Source: Poseidonibacter parvus
GTDB lineage: Bacteria; Campylobacterota; Campylobacteria; Campylobacterales; Arcobacteraceae
DNA length: 64,000 nt
Direction of reading: 5' to 3'
NCBI RefSeq assembly: GCF_001956695.1
Contig: NZ_CP019070.1
Coordinates: 2,666,001 to 2,730,000, forward strand
The notes under the pieces are model-generated. The model searched no databases, was not told where the DNA came from, and saw nothing but the letters and a program-made list of their open reading frames with translations. The translations under genes and the position numbers were made by a program. Shown piece after piece: positions 48,279 through 58,248 of this stretch. The stretch's first letter is position 1. Each line of letters opens with the position of its first letter.

Positions 48279-50402
48279 ATGGCTCTTTATGAAGAGAAAG
48301 CTCACAAGCTTAGTGAATTAGAAGAAGAACAAGCCCGAGAAAGTGAAGCTGTTGTAAATGAACTTGAAGGACAAAGAGTCTTTGGAGCACAGCACTATGA
48401 ATTCTGGTTAATATCAGGAATTTCACTTTTATGGTCATTATTTCAACTATATATAGTTGTAGAACCAATTAACTCTACAATTACAAGATCAATACACTTA
48501 TCATTTGGTATTTTATTAGCATTCTTAATTTACCCAATGTTTAAAAAAACATATTTTTTACAAAAGATTAGATGGTTTGGATTTACGCTCGCTGCTATTG
48601 GAGTAGGAACTGCATCATATATTGCAGTATTTTATGAAGAAATATCACAAAGACCTGGAGATTATATAGCCTTAGATATTATTGTAGCTCTTGTTGGTAT
48701 TGTTATCTTACTTGAAGCAGGAAGAAGAGTATTAGGTTTTGCACTTAGTATTATTGCTATAGTATTCTTATCTTACGATGTACTTGGACCTTATATGCCT
48801 GAACTTATTATTCATAAGGGTGCAAGTTTAAATAAACTTGCAGGTCATATGTTCTTAACAACTGAAGGTATCTTTGGTGTTCCATTAGGTGTATCTGCTG
48901 GTTTTGTATTCCTATTTGTTTTATTTGGTTCATTACTTGATAAAGCAGGAGCTGGTGAGTACTTTATCAATCTAGCATTTGCAATGCTTGGTAAATATAG
49001 AGGTGGTCCTGCAAAAGCATCTGTTGTTGCATCTGGATTTACTGGAATTATTTCAGGTTCATCAATTGCAAATACAGTAACAACAGGAACTTTTACAATT
49101 CCACTTATGAAAAAAGCAGGATTCAGGCCAGAACAAGCAGGTGCAGTTGAAGTTGCATCTTCAACAAATGGACAACTTATGCCTCCTGTTATGGGTGCTG
49201 CTGCTTTTATTATTGCAGAGTTTTTAGGAATGGCTTATACAGATGTTATTGTTGCAGCATTTATTCCTGCTTTTGTTTCTTATTTTGCACTGTTTTATAT
49301 TGTTCATTTAGAAGCACTTAAACTTGGTCTTAAAGGAATGAATGATGAAGATATTCCACCAAAATGGAAGACATTTATTACAGGTATTCACTATTTAATT
49401 CCTATATTCTTCTTAATGTATACACTAATGGTATTAAGAGAAAGTGCGGCAAGTGCAGCATTTAATGCAATTATGTTACTTATGCTTTTAATGGTAGTAC
49501 AACATCCATTTAGAGCCTTCCTTGCAAAAGAGAAAATTACAAGAGATGTAATGCTTAGTGGTTTTGTTGATATTTTAGCAGGAATGATAAGTGGTGCTAA
49601 AAATATGGTTCCTATTGCAATTGCAACTGCCTTAGCAGGTATTGTAGTTGGATCTATTACATTAACTGGATTAGGTCAAGTATTACTTGAAGTAATTGAA
49701 GAGTTATCTGGTGGAAATATCTTTATTATATTATTCCTTGCAGCATTTGTATCTTTAATTCTAGGAATGGGATTACCAACAACTGCAAACTATATTGTAA
49801 TGGCTTCATTAACAGCACCTGTAATTTTAATTCTTGCAGCTGATAATGGATACTTTATTCCAGCAATTGCAGCGCATTTATTTGTATTTTACTTTGGTAT
49901 TTTAGCCGATGATACCCCACCTGTTGGACTTGCAGCTTACGCTGCTGCTGGTATTGCAAAAGCTGATCCTATTAAAACAGGTATTCAAGGATTTAAATAC
50001 GATATTAGAACAGCGATTTTACCATTTATGTTCTTCTTTAATCCAGAGTTATTACTGATTTCTGGAGTTGATGAGCTAAATCCTGCAAATCCACAAGGAT
50101 GGATTTGGATTACAAATCCTGTTGAAATATTAGTTATATTTACAACTGCGTTTATAGGAATGGTAGCCTTTTCTTGTTTTACTCAAGGATATTTTGTTGT
50201 AAAAACAAATATATTTGAAAGATTTATATTCTTAGCTGTAGTTCCATTTATGTTCTTACCAAAGATTATGGAATCTTACTTTAGCTTACCAAGTCATTAC
50301 TTATCGTACGCGATAGGTTTAGCTATATTTGGATTAATTTACATTTTCCAAAAAGCAAAACAGAAAGCTGAAAGTACATCACCTTCTGAAGTAACATTAT
50401 AA
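48279..50402 (+). CDS. TRAP transporter fused permease (small and large subunits)
   Basis: A 707-residue inner-membrane protein. The first ~190 residues, with about four to five helices, correspond to the DctQ-like small subunit, and the rest to the DctM-like large subunit, as usual in TAXI systems. Motifs: SGSSIANTVTTGTFTIPLMK, ASSTNGQLMPPVMGAAAF and GLPTTANYIVMASL. Ion-driven uptake with the upstream receptor. AAGGA six nt before the ATG. A strong terminator follows. Confidence 0.95.
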   Translation: MALYEEKAHKLSELEEEQARESEAVVNELEGQRVFGAQHYEFWLISGISLLWSLFQLYIVVEPINSTITRSIHLSFGILLAFLIYPMFKKTYFLQKIRWFGFTLAAIGVGTASYIAVFYEEISQRPGDYIALDIIVALVGIVILLEAGRRVLGFALSIIAIVFLSYDVLGPYMPELIIHKGASLNKLAGHMFLTTEGIFGVPLGVSAGFVFLFVLFGSLLDKAGAGEYFINLAFAMLGKYRGGPAKASVVASGFTGIISGSSIANTVTTGTFTIPLMKKAGFRPEQAGAVEVASSTNGQLMPPVMGAAAFIIAEFLGMAYTDVIVAAFIPAFVSYFALFYIVHLEALKLGLKGMNDEDIPPKWKTFITGIHYLIPIFFLMYTLMVLRESAASAAFNAIMLLMLLMVVQHPFRAFLAKEKITRDVMLSGFVDILAGMISGAKNMVPIAIATALAGIVVGSITLTGLGQVLLEVIEELSGGNIFIILFLAAFVSLILGMGLPTTANYIVMASLTAPVILILAADNGYFIPAIAAHLFVFYFGILADDTPPVGLAAYAAAGIAKADPIKTGIQGFKYDIRTAILPFMFFFNPELLLISGVDELNPANPQGWIWITNPVEILVIFTTAFIGMVAFSCFTQGYFVVKTNIFERFIFLAVVPFMFLPKIMESYFSLPSHYLSYAIGLAIFGLIYIFQKAKQKAESTSPSEVTL

Positions 50403-50411
50403 AGAAAATAA

Positions 50412-50446
50412 AAAAAGGGGAAAGAGTTTAACTCTTTCCCCTTTTT
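50412..50446. terminator. Bidirectional terminator between TRAP permease and response regulator
   Basis: A 16-bp perfect stem (50412-50427 with 50431-50446) with a 3-nt loop, G+C-rich centre and A/T tracts on both sides, giving a T-run on either strand. It serves both convergent operons. Confidence 0.92.
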
Positions 50447-50464
50447 ACTTCTTATTAATAATTT

Positions 50465-51184
50465 CTATTTTACAAAAAGTTTTTCGATTATATATCCATA
50501 ACCTTTATGAGATACAATAAAATCATCATCAATAATTTTATCTTTTAATCTTTTCATTACAGTTCTAAAAGCAGAGTCATTCGTATCTATATCATTCCAA
50601 ACAGCTTCTTTAAACTTCTCAACAGATATAACCTCTCCAAGTGATTTTATAAGTACTTGTAAGATATCTGATTCCTTTTTTGAAAGTTTTACAATCGTCT
50701 CATGATTATAAAGCTTATCACTTGATAAATCATAAGTATAAGTTTTATTTAGTGTTACAAAATTTTCATTTGTAAGAGTTTCTTTTTTATCTTCTAATAC
50801 TTCTTCTTTTGCTTTTTGTAGCATTTCCATCATATTATCAATATTTAGAGGTTTTAAGAAATATCCTAAAACTCTTAGGTTAATTAATTTTAATAAATCT
50901 TCTTCATTTTTATGGGCACTTACAATTATAAATCTTTGATTTGGAATAAGCTCTCTAATTAAATCAATCATTCCCATACCATCAACATTTGGCATATTTA
51001 AGTCTGTTAAAACTAAATCAAAAGTTTTATTATTTTCAACATTATCTTTTAAAATTGAAAAACCTTCTTGTCCATCACAAGCTAATACTACTTCATCAAA
51101 AATTGTATTTAAATAAAAAGCAAGGGTTTTTCTTGCAACATCTTCATCTTCAACTAAAAGTACTCTTGTTGTCAAATTACTCAT
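50465..51184 (-). CDS. OmpR-family response regulator
   Basis: 239 residues. Receiver with VLLVEDEDVAR, phospho-acceptor Asp61 (LTDLNMPNVDG) and Lys in FLKPLN; winged-helix domain ending in SHKGYGYIIEKLF. It lies 48 nt after the large kinase gene and is its likely partner. The pair converges on the TAXI-TRAP operon; control of that operon is plausible but not shown. Confidence 0.9.
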   Translation of the reverse strand: MSNLTTRVLLVEDEDVARKTLAFYLNTIFDEVVLACDGQEGFSILKDNVENNKTFDLVLTDLNMPNVDGMGMIDLIRELIPNQRFIIVSAHKNEEDLLKLINLRVLGYFLKPLNIDNMMEMLQKAKEEVLEDKKETLTNENFVTLNKTYTYDLSSDKLYNHETIVKLSKKESDILQVLIKSLGEVISVEKFKEAVWNDIDTNDSAFRTVMKRLKDKIIDDDFIVSHKGYGYIIEKLFVK

Positions 51185-51232
51185 TTTCTTCTTCCATTAT
51201 TATAAATTACTAAGATTATAGCTAAAGTTAAA

Positions 51233-53770
51233 TTAACACTTTAATTTGATTATAAACTCTACCCCATCATCTTTATTAATTGCATCAATTGTTCCATTCA
51301 TGTTTTTTTCTATAATTGTTTTTGTCATATAAAGTCCAATTCCAGTACCTTGGTTTTCAAACTTTGTAGTAAAATAAGGTTCAAACATTTTATCAAGAAT
51401 TGTATCATCAACATTACCACAATTATTAAAAATTGAAATTGTTATGTCTTCATCATCTTTACTAATATTGATTAATACCTTTGCATCAAATTTTATTGTT
51501 TTTGCTTTTATTAGCTTTGCATCACTTGCATTATTTAAAATATTTACTATTACTTGTTCAAACTCATTTTCATAAGAATTAATCTTTACATCACTTCCAA
51601 TAATTTCTAAATTTATATTATTTCTTTCAAATAAAGCTTGTATAATTTTTGAGCTTTTCTTGATTGAATCTTTTATATCAAAATATTTTTTATCTTTTGT
51701 TGGCTGATAAAAATTTCTGAAATCATCAATTGTTTGTGACATATAATCTATTTGTACTTTTGCACTTTTTATAGAATCATGCATTTCTTCTTTTGAAAAC
51801 TTATCAAAATTATCTCTAATAAAATATAGTAGTAAATTAATATTATTAAGAGGTTGTCTCCATTGATGTGAAATATTCCCAAGCATTTCACCCATTGATG
51901 CTAACTTATTTTGTTGTACAAGTAATCTATCTTTTTTAATATTCTTTTCTACTTCTAGTTCAACTTTTTGTTTTAATTCTTCTTCATTTAATTTCATTTC
52001 ATTAATATCATTTAAATAGCCATATAAACCAATTACATTGCCATGGTCATCTTTTACTAAGATACTTCTATTGTATACCCATTTAATATTTCCTGAATTC
52101 TCAACAACTCTATGAATGTTTGTAAAAGAACTTGCATCATTTTCAATTGCAGTTTTTATAACTTTCTTTAAATTATCAATATCATCTTTATAAACTAACT
52201 CAAAATACTTAACATCATTACTTAAAAAATCTGTTGTTTTATATCCGTATGTTTCAATACTTTTTGAAACAAATTTAACTGTTAAATCTTCATCATTAAG
52301 CCACCTGAAAATTACAATTCTTCCAAACTCTGTAAGAAGTTCAACATTACGCAACTCTTTTGTAAGCTTCATTCTATTATCAATATCCATTGACATCATT
52401 AGCATTCTATTAGACTTGCCTTTTTTAAAAGCTTTTCCTCTAACTAACATCCATTTGTATTGATTTGATTTTGATTTTAATCTATATTCACAAGAAAAAT
52501 GTTCACTTTTAGATTCTAAATGAGCTTTGTATCTTTTTAATACTTTTTCTTTATCATCTTTATGAATTAAGTTTAACCACTGCTCGAAGTTATTTATATC
52601 ATCTCTTTTATAGCCAAACATATCAAGCCATTTATTGGAGAAAAATATTTCATTTGTTTCAAGGTTTATATCCCATAAACCATCATTTGAAGCAATAATT
52701 GCTAACTCATATCTCTCTTTCCATTTTTTATATAAAGCATTCTTTGTCTCTATTCTTTTGTTGTATCTATTAAAAATAGTATTAATAAATCTACCAAAAA
52801 TATTTGAAGTTGTAATTAAAAGAAGTGCAACAAAAATAATAGTTAGAAAACTCATAATTATTTTGTATTCGTAGTCACCTTTTATTCTTCTAACCTCATC
52901 TTCTAAAAATGTCTCTTTTATAAATATTTCATATTGATATTTAGAAAAGCTATGAGACAAGCTTTTATTTTTTATCTTACTAAAGTCTTTAATTTCACTA
53001 GTATTTATTTCTTGAGATTTTCCATAATAGTTGAAAACTGTAGCTTTATTTTTATCATAAAAACAAAAATATGCATTGTTTATATTTTTACTTTTTGCAG
53101 CAATTGTTTCTAATATTACTTTTCTAGTTAAAAGATTCATATCATCAACTTTTGAAAAAGCTCCTAAGAAAAGCTCTTTCCCTTTTACATATTTAAAGTA
53201 ACTTAGTTGAATATTTTCTTTTGTATTATCTATCCAATACATTAGATTATTATCACCCATGTATTTGATATTTTCAAGCATGTGTTTTATGAACTTATCT
53301 GTTTTAATTTTAGAGTTTGTAAGTTTCGCTAAGTTCTCAATTAATAGATCACCATGTAAAATATTATAATTATTTGTATCAAATAGTAAAAACTTTATAT
53401 CACGATTATTTTCAAGTTCATCTATATATCTCTCAAATTTTACTAAATCTAAGTTTTTGTTATCAAATAATGAGGACTTGATATATCCATTTAACTCATA
53501 AACACTATTACTTAATTCTATTTCTAAATCATCAAAATTTGCACTTGTATTGTATTTTATATTACTAATATAATTTTTAAGCTCATCTGTCTTATAAAAG
53601 TTATCACTTTGAATAAGAAGTTTAACTTTATTGTTTTCTTGGTATGTCAGGAAAAAATATAAGACTATAGAAGAAACAACAGCTAATAAAATTACAAAAA
53701 TCAAAGGAGTATATACAATTTGTTTTCGTATATCTAATAATGTATAAAATTTCTTTTTTTTAAAAAACAT
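51233..53770 (-). CDS. Hybrid-sensing histidine kinase with periplasmic sensor and two PAS domains
   Basis: 845 residues: TM1 (about 21-41), a large periplasmic sensor (about 42-300), TM2 (about 305-322), PAS 1 (about 352-465), PAS 2 (about 485-592), coiled coil, H-box with His635 (ISHQWRQPLNN), an N-box near NILNNASDA and a G-box GTGIGLYMTK. The HQWRQPLN H-box is a common type in Campylobacterota. Its ATG is 1 nt after the truA stop, so it is transcribed with the housekeeping run upstream. No receiver domain is attached. Confidence 0.9.
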   Translation of the reverse strand: MFFKKKKFYTLLDIRKQIVYTPLIFVILLAVVSSIVLYFFLTYQENNKVKLLIQSDNFYKTDELKNYISNIKYNTSANFDDLEIELSNSVYELNGYIKSSLFDNKNLDLVKFERYIDELENNRDIKFLLFDTNNYNILHGDLLIENLAKLTNSKIKTDKFIKHMLENIKYMGDNNLMYWIDNTKENIQLSYFKYVKGKELFLGAFSKVDDMNLLTRKVILETIAAKSKNINNAYFCFYDKNKATVFNYYGKSQEINTSEIKDFSKIKNKSLSHSFSKYQYEIFIKETFLEDEVRRIKGDYEYKIIMSFLTIIFVALLLITTSNIFGRFINTIFNRYNKRIETKNALYKKWKERYELAIIASNDGLWDINLETNEIFFSNKWLDMFGYKRDDINNFEQWLNLIHKDDKEKVLKRYKAHLESKSEHFSCEYRLKSKSNQYKWMLVRGKAFKKGKSNRMLMMSMDIDNRMKLTKELRNVELLTEFGRIVIFRWLNDEDLTVKFVSKSIETYGYKTTDFLSNDVKYFELVYKDDIDNLKKVIKTAIENDASSFTNIHRVVENSGNIKWVYNRSILVKDDHGNVIGLYGYLNDINEMKLNEEELKQKVELEVEKNIKKDRLLVQQNKLASMGEMLGNISHQWRQPLNNINLLLYFIRDNFDKFSKEEMHDSIKSAKVQIDYMSQTIDDFRNFYQPTKDKKYFDIKDSIKKSSKIIQALFERNNINLEIIGSDVKINSYENEFEQVIVNILNNASDAKLIKAKTIKFDAKVLINISKDDEDITISIFNNCGNVDDTILDKMFEPYFTTKFENQGTGIGLYMTKTIIEKNMNGTIDAINKDDGVEFIIKLKC

Positions 53771-53771
53771 A

Positions 53772-54494
53772 TTAGTAAATCACTTTCGCCAAATATAAAC
53801 CATTAGCAAGAGCAGGAAGCCTATGAATGTTTTTTTCTTTTGCTAATTGAGCTTTTAAATCTTTTATCTCAAGTTTTCCTTCTGATATTTTCAATAAAAA
53901 ACCAACCATTAATCTAATTTGAGATCTTAAATAAGAATTTGCCGTAAATTTAAATACATAAATATCTTTGTACTTATAAAATCTTGTATCATATATTTCT
54001 CTTACTGTAATTTCTTTATCACTTCCTTGCTTATGAAAGTATTCAAAGTCATGAACACCAATAAACTCTTTTATAGCTTCTTTTATTTTTACTTCATCAA
54101 TATTTTTTGCTTGTGTTATAAACTTATTATTAAAAGCTGTGATATCTTTTGTAGTTATAAAATATCTATACACTCTTTTTTTTGCATGAAATCTTGAATG
54201 AAAATCATCTTTTACTTTTTTAATATTATGTATTCTAATAGATAAGGGAAGTTGTTGATTTAAAGTATCTTTTAATTTTGAAAAATTTGTCCAAAAATCT
54301 GGGATTTGGCAGTTAAAAACTTGTCCACTTGCATGAACATCTTTATCTGTTCTTCCACTTAGAATTATTTTAGTTTCAATATTTATTCTTTTAAAACTTT
54401 GAAGAAGTTTGTCTTCTATTGTTTGTTTATTAGGTTGCTTTTGAGAGCCTTTATATAAAGACCCATCATAAGAAATAACAAATTTAACATTCAT
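53772..54494 (-). CDS. truA: tRNA pseudouridine synthase A
   Basis: A 240-residue enzyme modifying U38-40 in the anticodon arm. The catalytic motif is GRTDKDVHASGQV with Asp50; the usual Gly after the variable residue (RTDxGVH) is Asp here, a mild departure. SLRIHNIKKV and YLRSQIRLMVGFL are family segments. Between an LptF/G gene and the kinase. Confidence 0.93.
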   Translation of the reverse strand: MNVKFVISYDGSLYKGSQKQPNKQTIEDKLLQSFKRINIETKIILSGRTDKDVHASGQVFNCQIPDFWTNFSKLKDTLNQQLPLSIRIHNIKKVKDDFHSRFHAKKRVYRYFITTKDITAFNNKFITQAKNIDEVKIKEAIKEFIGVHDFEYFHKQGSDKEITVREIYDTRFYKYKDIYVFKFTANSYLRSQIRLMVGFLLKISEGKLEIKDLKAQLAKEKNIHRLPALANGLYLAKVIY

Positions 54495-54503
54495 AAAAAA
54501 TAC

Positions 54504-55520
54504 TTAGTATTCTTTTTTAACAGTTTTTGTATAAAGAAGATAAGTTGCTACTAACCATATTGCAGGAATCAAATATAAGGCATGTAAAAGTAATGAATCC
54601 CCAATAGCTTTGATTAGTACATAATATAAAACTATAGAAATTAAAGAGTAAGTAACTGCACGATTTTTTTCATATCTTGGATTAAAATATCCAAAAGTTA
54701 TAACAAGAAAAAGTGATAAAACAGGAAATAGCGAAGTTAAAACGAAAAAACTTAAATCATCAATATCTTTTCCTTTGGCTATATTACTCTTCCAATATTC
54801 ATAAGTTGTAGTAAAAATACCTAATTTACTTCCAGTAATTGAATCATTTATATGCATAGATTTAAAATCTATTTGATTAACTTCTGAACCATCTACAAAA
54901 AAAGCTTTACCATCATTTAGCCTAAAGCTTAGATTTCCTTTATCATTGTCTAAAATTGCTGTTTTACTTAGAATAAATTGTTCTTTTCCATTTTCAGTTT
55001 TAAAGAGTTTTATCTCGTTGTATACTTTATCTTCTTTATTTTTGATATAAATTAACCAATCACCAAATTTCTGCCCAAACTCAGATGCTTTTATATTAAA
55101 ATTTGCTTCCTTTGTTTTTGCATCTATAAATTGCTTTGTTAAAAACTTTGTTTTAGGAATTAAACCAACTGAAATAACTAAAAGTGCAGTAGATAAAACA
55201 AGAGTTAAAGGTAAAAATATCTTTAGTATTTTTACAGGATTTAAACCAAAAGACGTAATAACTGTAAGTTCATATTCACTTGCAAGTTTTGAAAGTGTTA
55301 TTACAAGGGAAATAAAAAAAGAAATAGGCATTGTATAAAATATAATTTGAGGAATCACATAAGCATATAGCGTGAATAATTCAAAAAAGTTAATTGTAAT
55401 AATTGATGTTAAAGAAGCAATTTTTACAAGAAATACTATAGATGTAATAAAGTATAATCCTAAAAATATTGGGAAAAATGTAATTGCTAATTGTGAATAT
55501 AAATATTGTTTTAATTTCAA
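54504..55520 (-). CDS. LptF/LptG-family permease
   Basis: A 338-residue inner-membrane protein of the lipopolysaccharide export complex. TTG start at 55520, with AAAGG seven nt upstream. Three N-terminal helices (to about 120), a periplasmic beta-jellyroll (about 135-250) and three C-terminal helices fit the family. Whether it is LptF or LptG cannot be settled from this sequence alone. It overlaps the prepilin peptidase gene by 4 nt. Confidence 0.85.
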   Translation of the reverse strand: MKLKQYLYSQLAITFFPIFLGLYFITSIVFLVKIASLTSIITINFFELFTLYAYVIPQIIFYTMPISFFISLVITLSKLASEYELTVITSFGLNPVKILKIFLPLTLVLSTALLVISVGLIPKTKFLTKQFIDAKTKEANFNIKASEFGQKFGDWLIYIKNKEDKVYNEIKLFKTENGKEQFILSKTAILDNDKGNLSFRLNDGKAFFVDGSEVNQIDFKSMHINDSITGSKLGIFTTTYEYWKSNIAKGKDIDDLSFFVLTSLFPVLSLFLVITFGYFNPRYEKNRAVTYSLISIVLYYVLIKAIGDSLLLHALYLIPAIWLVATYLLYTKTVKKEY

Positions 55521-56287
55521 AAAAGTACCTTTAAAATATTTTCTAAATCAAAGAAATATACACTTAACATTCCTAAAATTAAATAAGGAATAAAAGGAGT
55601 TTGAATATCTTTTTTTACGATGTTAGAATAAATTGATGGTATTATAGCAAAAATTGCTGCTAAAAATACAGCTATCATTGCAGCTTTTATTCCTAAAATA
55701 ACTGCAATTGCTGCAATAATTGGAATATCGCCCTCACCTAATGCTTCAGCAGTTTTTAAATTCTCATCTTTTAAAATTCTTGCTTTTATATTTTGTATAT
55801 AAAAAGTGATTATAAAATTCAATAAAACAAAAGCTCCAGAAAATAAAAAAGCATTTTTAAATGCTTCAAAAAGAGGAGTTGAAGTAGCAAGAAAAGAAAG
55901 AATAAATACTATTAAAAGTAAATAATCTGGAACTGCTTTATATTTAAAATCTATAAAAGACAAAGTAATACAAACGTAAACCAGTAAACTCATATACAAA
56001 AACTGCATTGAAAGACCAAGTTTTAAAAATAAAGCTAATGTAAGTATTCCAGAAAGTAATTCAACAATAAAATATTGCCATGAGATTTTTTCTTTACAAT
56101 ATGCACATTTTGCTTTTAGATAAAGAAAAGAAAAAATAGGAATATTATAATACCAAGAAATTGTATGATTACAGCTAGGACAAGAACTTCTAGGAGTTAC
56201 AACAGATTTATTTAAAGGAAGTCTTAATATAAGAACATTTAAAAAAGATCCTATAACAAGCCCAAATATAAAACTAAACAGCTCCAA
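55517..56287 (-). CDS. Prepilin peptidase (leader peptidase / N-methyltransferase)
   Basis: About 256 residues from TTG 56287 (MELFSFIFGLVIGSFLNV); a GTG at 56314 would add nine residues inside uppS. The cytoplasmic methyltransferase loop has two CxxC pairs (CPSC and CAYC); the aspartate peptidase sites are in FIDFKYKAVPD and GEGDIP. Seven or eight membrane helices. It processes type IV pilin or type II secretion pseudopilins, none of which are in the window. Confidence 0.9.
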   Translation of the reverse strand: MELFSFIFGLVIGSFLNVLILRLPLNKSVVTPRSSCPSCNHTISWYYNIPIFSFLYLKAKCAYCKEKISWQYFIVELLSGILTLALFLKLGLSMQFLYMSLLVYVCITLSFIDFKYKAVPDYLLLIVFILSFLATSTPLFEAFKNAFLFSGAFVLLNFIITFYIQNIKARILKDENLKTAEALGEGDIPIIAAIAVILGIKAAMIAVFLAAIFAIIPSIYSNIVKKDIQTPFIPYLILGMLSVYFFDLENILKVLF

Positions 56288-56975
56288 ATCGTCTATCTCT
56301 ACTATTAAAATCACTTATTATATCATCAAGCTCATTTTCATTAAAATCAGGCCAATAAGTTGGAGTAAAAAACATTTCAGCGTAAGCATTTTGCCATAGA
56401 AGATAATTTGAAAGCCTTACTTCTCCACTTGTTCGAATCATAATATCAACATCAGGCATACCTGCTGTATCAAGATTGGCTTCTATATTTTTTTCATTTA
56501 CTTCTAGATTTTTTTCATTTATTTTTTTTACTGCTCGAACTATTTCATCTTTTGAACCATAATTTAAAGCTAGTACTTGTGTTAATTTTTTTCCATTTGC
56601 AGTTTTTTCTTCTGTTTCTTTTATAGTTTTTTGTAAGGACTTAGAAAACTTAGAAATATCTCCAATAGTTTTTAATTTAATATCATTTTCAAGATATATA
56701 CTTAATTCTTGTTTTAGATATTTTTCAAGAAGCTTCATTAAAAATTCTACTTCTAATTTTGGTCTTTGCCAATTCTCAGTTGAAAATGCATATAAAGTTA
56801 AATACTTTACACCTATCTTTCCACAATGTTCAGTTATTTTTCGTACTACTTCTGCTCCAGCACTATGACCTGCTGTTCGTTTTAAATTTCTCTCTTTTGC
56901 CCATCTACCATTTCCATCCATAATCATGGCTATATGTGATGGAACATTATTACTAGGCATATTTTTCAAACTCAT
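56274..56975 (-). CDS. uppS: Isoprenyl transferase (undecaprenyl diphosphate synthase)
   Basis: A 233-residue cis-prenyltransferase making the lipid carrier for peptidoglycan. Motifs: HIAMIMDGNGRWAKER (catalytic Asp, phosphate binding), TLYAFSTENWQRP and the C-terminal DIMIRTSGEVRLSNYLLWQ. ATG 56975 is used; ATG 56960 (MPSNNVPSH) is equally possible, as both have weak ribosome-binding sites. It overlaps coaBC by 23 nt at its start. Confidence 0.95.
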   Translation of the reverse strand: MSLKNMPSNNVPSHIAMIMDGNGRWAKERNLKRTAGHSAGAEVVRKITEHCGKIGVKYLTLYAFSTENWQRPKLEVEFLMKLLEKYLKQELSIYLENDIKLKTIGDISKFSKSLQKTIKETEEKTANGKKLTQVLALNYGSKDEIVRAVKKINEKNLEVNEKNIEANLDTAGMPDVDIMIRTSGEVRLSNYLLWQNAYAEMFFTPTYWPDFNENELDDIISDFNSRDRRFGAV

Positions 56976-58224
56976 TTTCTAATGTAGTCAAAATATCTAA
57001 AGAAATATCTAATTTACTACCTTTAAATTCATGTGATTTTTCTTCTAATATTAATTCTATTTCATTATCATTAGAACCAAAACTTTGGGAATCATTTAAA
57101 ATATTTAAGCAAACTGCATCAAGATTCTTTTTTTCTAACATCGAAAAAGCTGCTTGTTTTGCACTTTTTTTATCCATCTCCGCTTTAAAACCAATAGTAA
57201 TTAAATCATTTTTATTTAAAGAACTTAGAATATCCATATTCTGTTTTAATTCTAAATTCCATGTTTCACCTATTGTGTCTTTTTTTAACTTTCCATTTTG
57301 AGGAAATGATGGAATATAATCACTAACAGCTGCAATCATAAATAAAAATGCTCGCTTTTGAATTAACTCAGGTCTTGAATCATCCATTAAAGTAGCTTTA
57401 CTTAGAGTTCCTTTTTTTGCAACTCTTATTGCATCAACTAAATATTTACTCATTTCTTCTGAACTTTGAACAGGAATTAAATGAACACCTTTTGGAATAT
57501 CCTCATATCCTCTAGTACTTACTAAACAAACATCAGCACCTTTAAAATATAAAGCTTTAGCCATCGAAGCTGCCATTTTACCTGATGAAAAGTTTGAAAT
57601 ATATCTAACTTCATCAATTTTTTCTACAGTTCCACCACCACTTAATACTACTTTTCTATTTACCCAATATTCCTCTTTTAAAAGTTCTCTTGCAGTTGCA
57701 TTAAAAATATCAAGAGGTTCTGCCATTGCACCATCGCCTACATCTTTACAGACAAGCTCTTTCGTTTGCGAAGAAATGATTTCAAAATTACAAAGTTTTA
57801 GCATTTTTAAACTAGCTTGAGTAATTGGATTTCTTAGCATCATAGTATTTGCAGCAGGTGCTAGAAGTTTAACTCTAGGATAAGCAAGTGCAGTTTGAAG
57901 TAATAAATTATCAGCTAAACCATTTGATAATTTATTGATTGTATTAGCAGAACTTGGTGCGATTACAAAAATATCTGACCATTTACCTATATCAATATGA
58001 TTATAGTCTTGGTTTTTATCCCAGTTTTCACTTGTTTCATCTAATACTTTACTTTGTGATATTGCTTCAAAAGTTAAAGGACTAATAAATTTCTTAGCAC
58101 CTTCTGTCATAATAACTCGTACTTTTGCACCTGCTTTTATATATAATCGTATAAGATCTAAACTCTTATATATTGCAATTGAGCCTGTAACACCAACAAG
58201 TATTTTTTTATCTTTTAATAGCAT
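56953..58224 (-). CDS. coaBC: Bifunctional phosphopantothenoylcysteine decarboxylase/synthase
   Basis: A 423-residue coenzyme A enzyme. The FMN-dependent CoaC half (about 1-185) has GVTGSIAIYKSLDLIR, the His in YNHIDIGKWSD and APSSANTINKLSNGLADN; the CoaB half (about 190-423) has SGGGTVEKIDEVRYISNFS and KAEMDKKSA. Between glmU and uppS in the minus-strand run. Confidence 0.95.
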   Translation of the reverse strand: MLLKDKKILVGVTGSIAIYKSLDLIRLYIKAGAKVRVIMTEGAKKFISPLTFEAISQSKVLDETSENWDKNQDYNHIDIGKWSDIFVIAPSSANTINKLSNGLADNLLLQTALAYPRVKLLAPAANTMMLRNPITQASLKMLKLCNFEIISSQTKELVCKDVGDGAMAEPLDIFNATARELLKEEYWVNRKVVLSGGGTVEKIDEVRYISNFSSGKMAASMAKALYFKGADVCLVSTRGYEDIPKGVHLIPVQSSEEMSKYLVDAIRVAKKGTLSKATLMDDSRPELIQKRAFLFMIAAVSDYIPSFPQNGKLKKDTIGETWNLELKQNMDILSSLNKNDLITIGFKAEMDKKSAKQAAFSMLEKKNLDAVCLNILNDSQSFGSNDNEIELILEEKSHEFKGSKLDISLDILTTLENEFEKYA

Positions 58225-58248
58225 ATCAAATCTTTAGTTTTAAAATTT

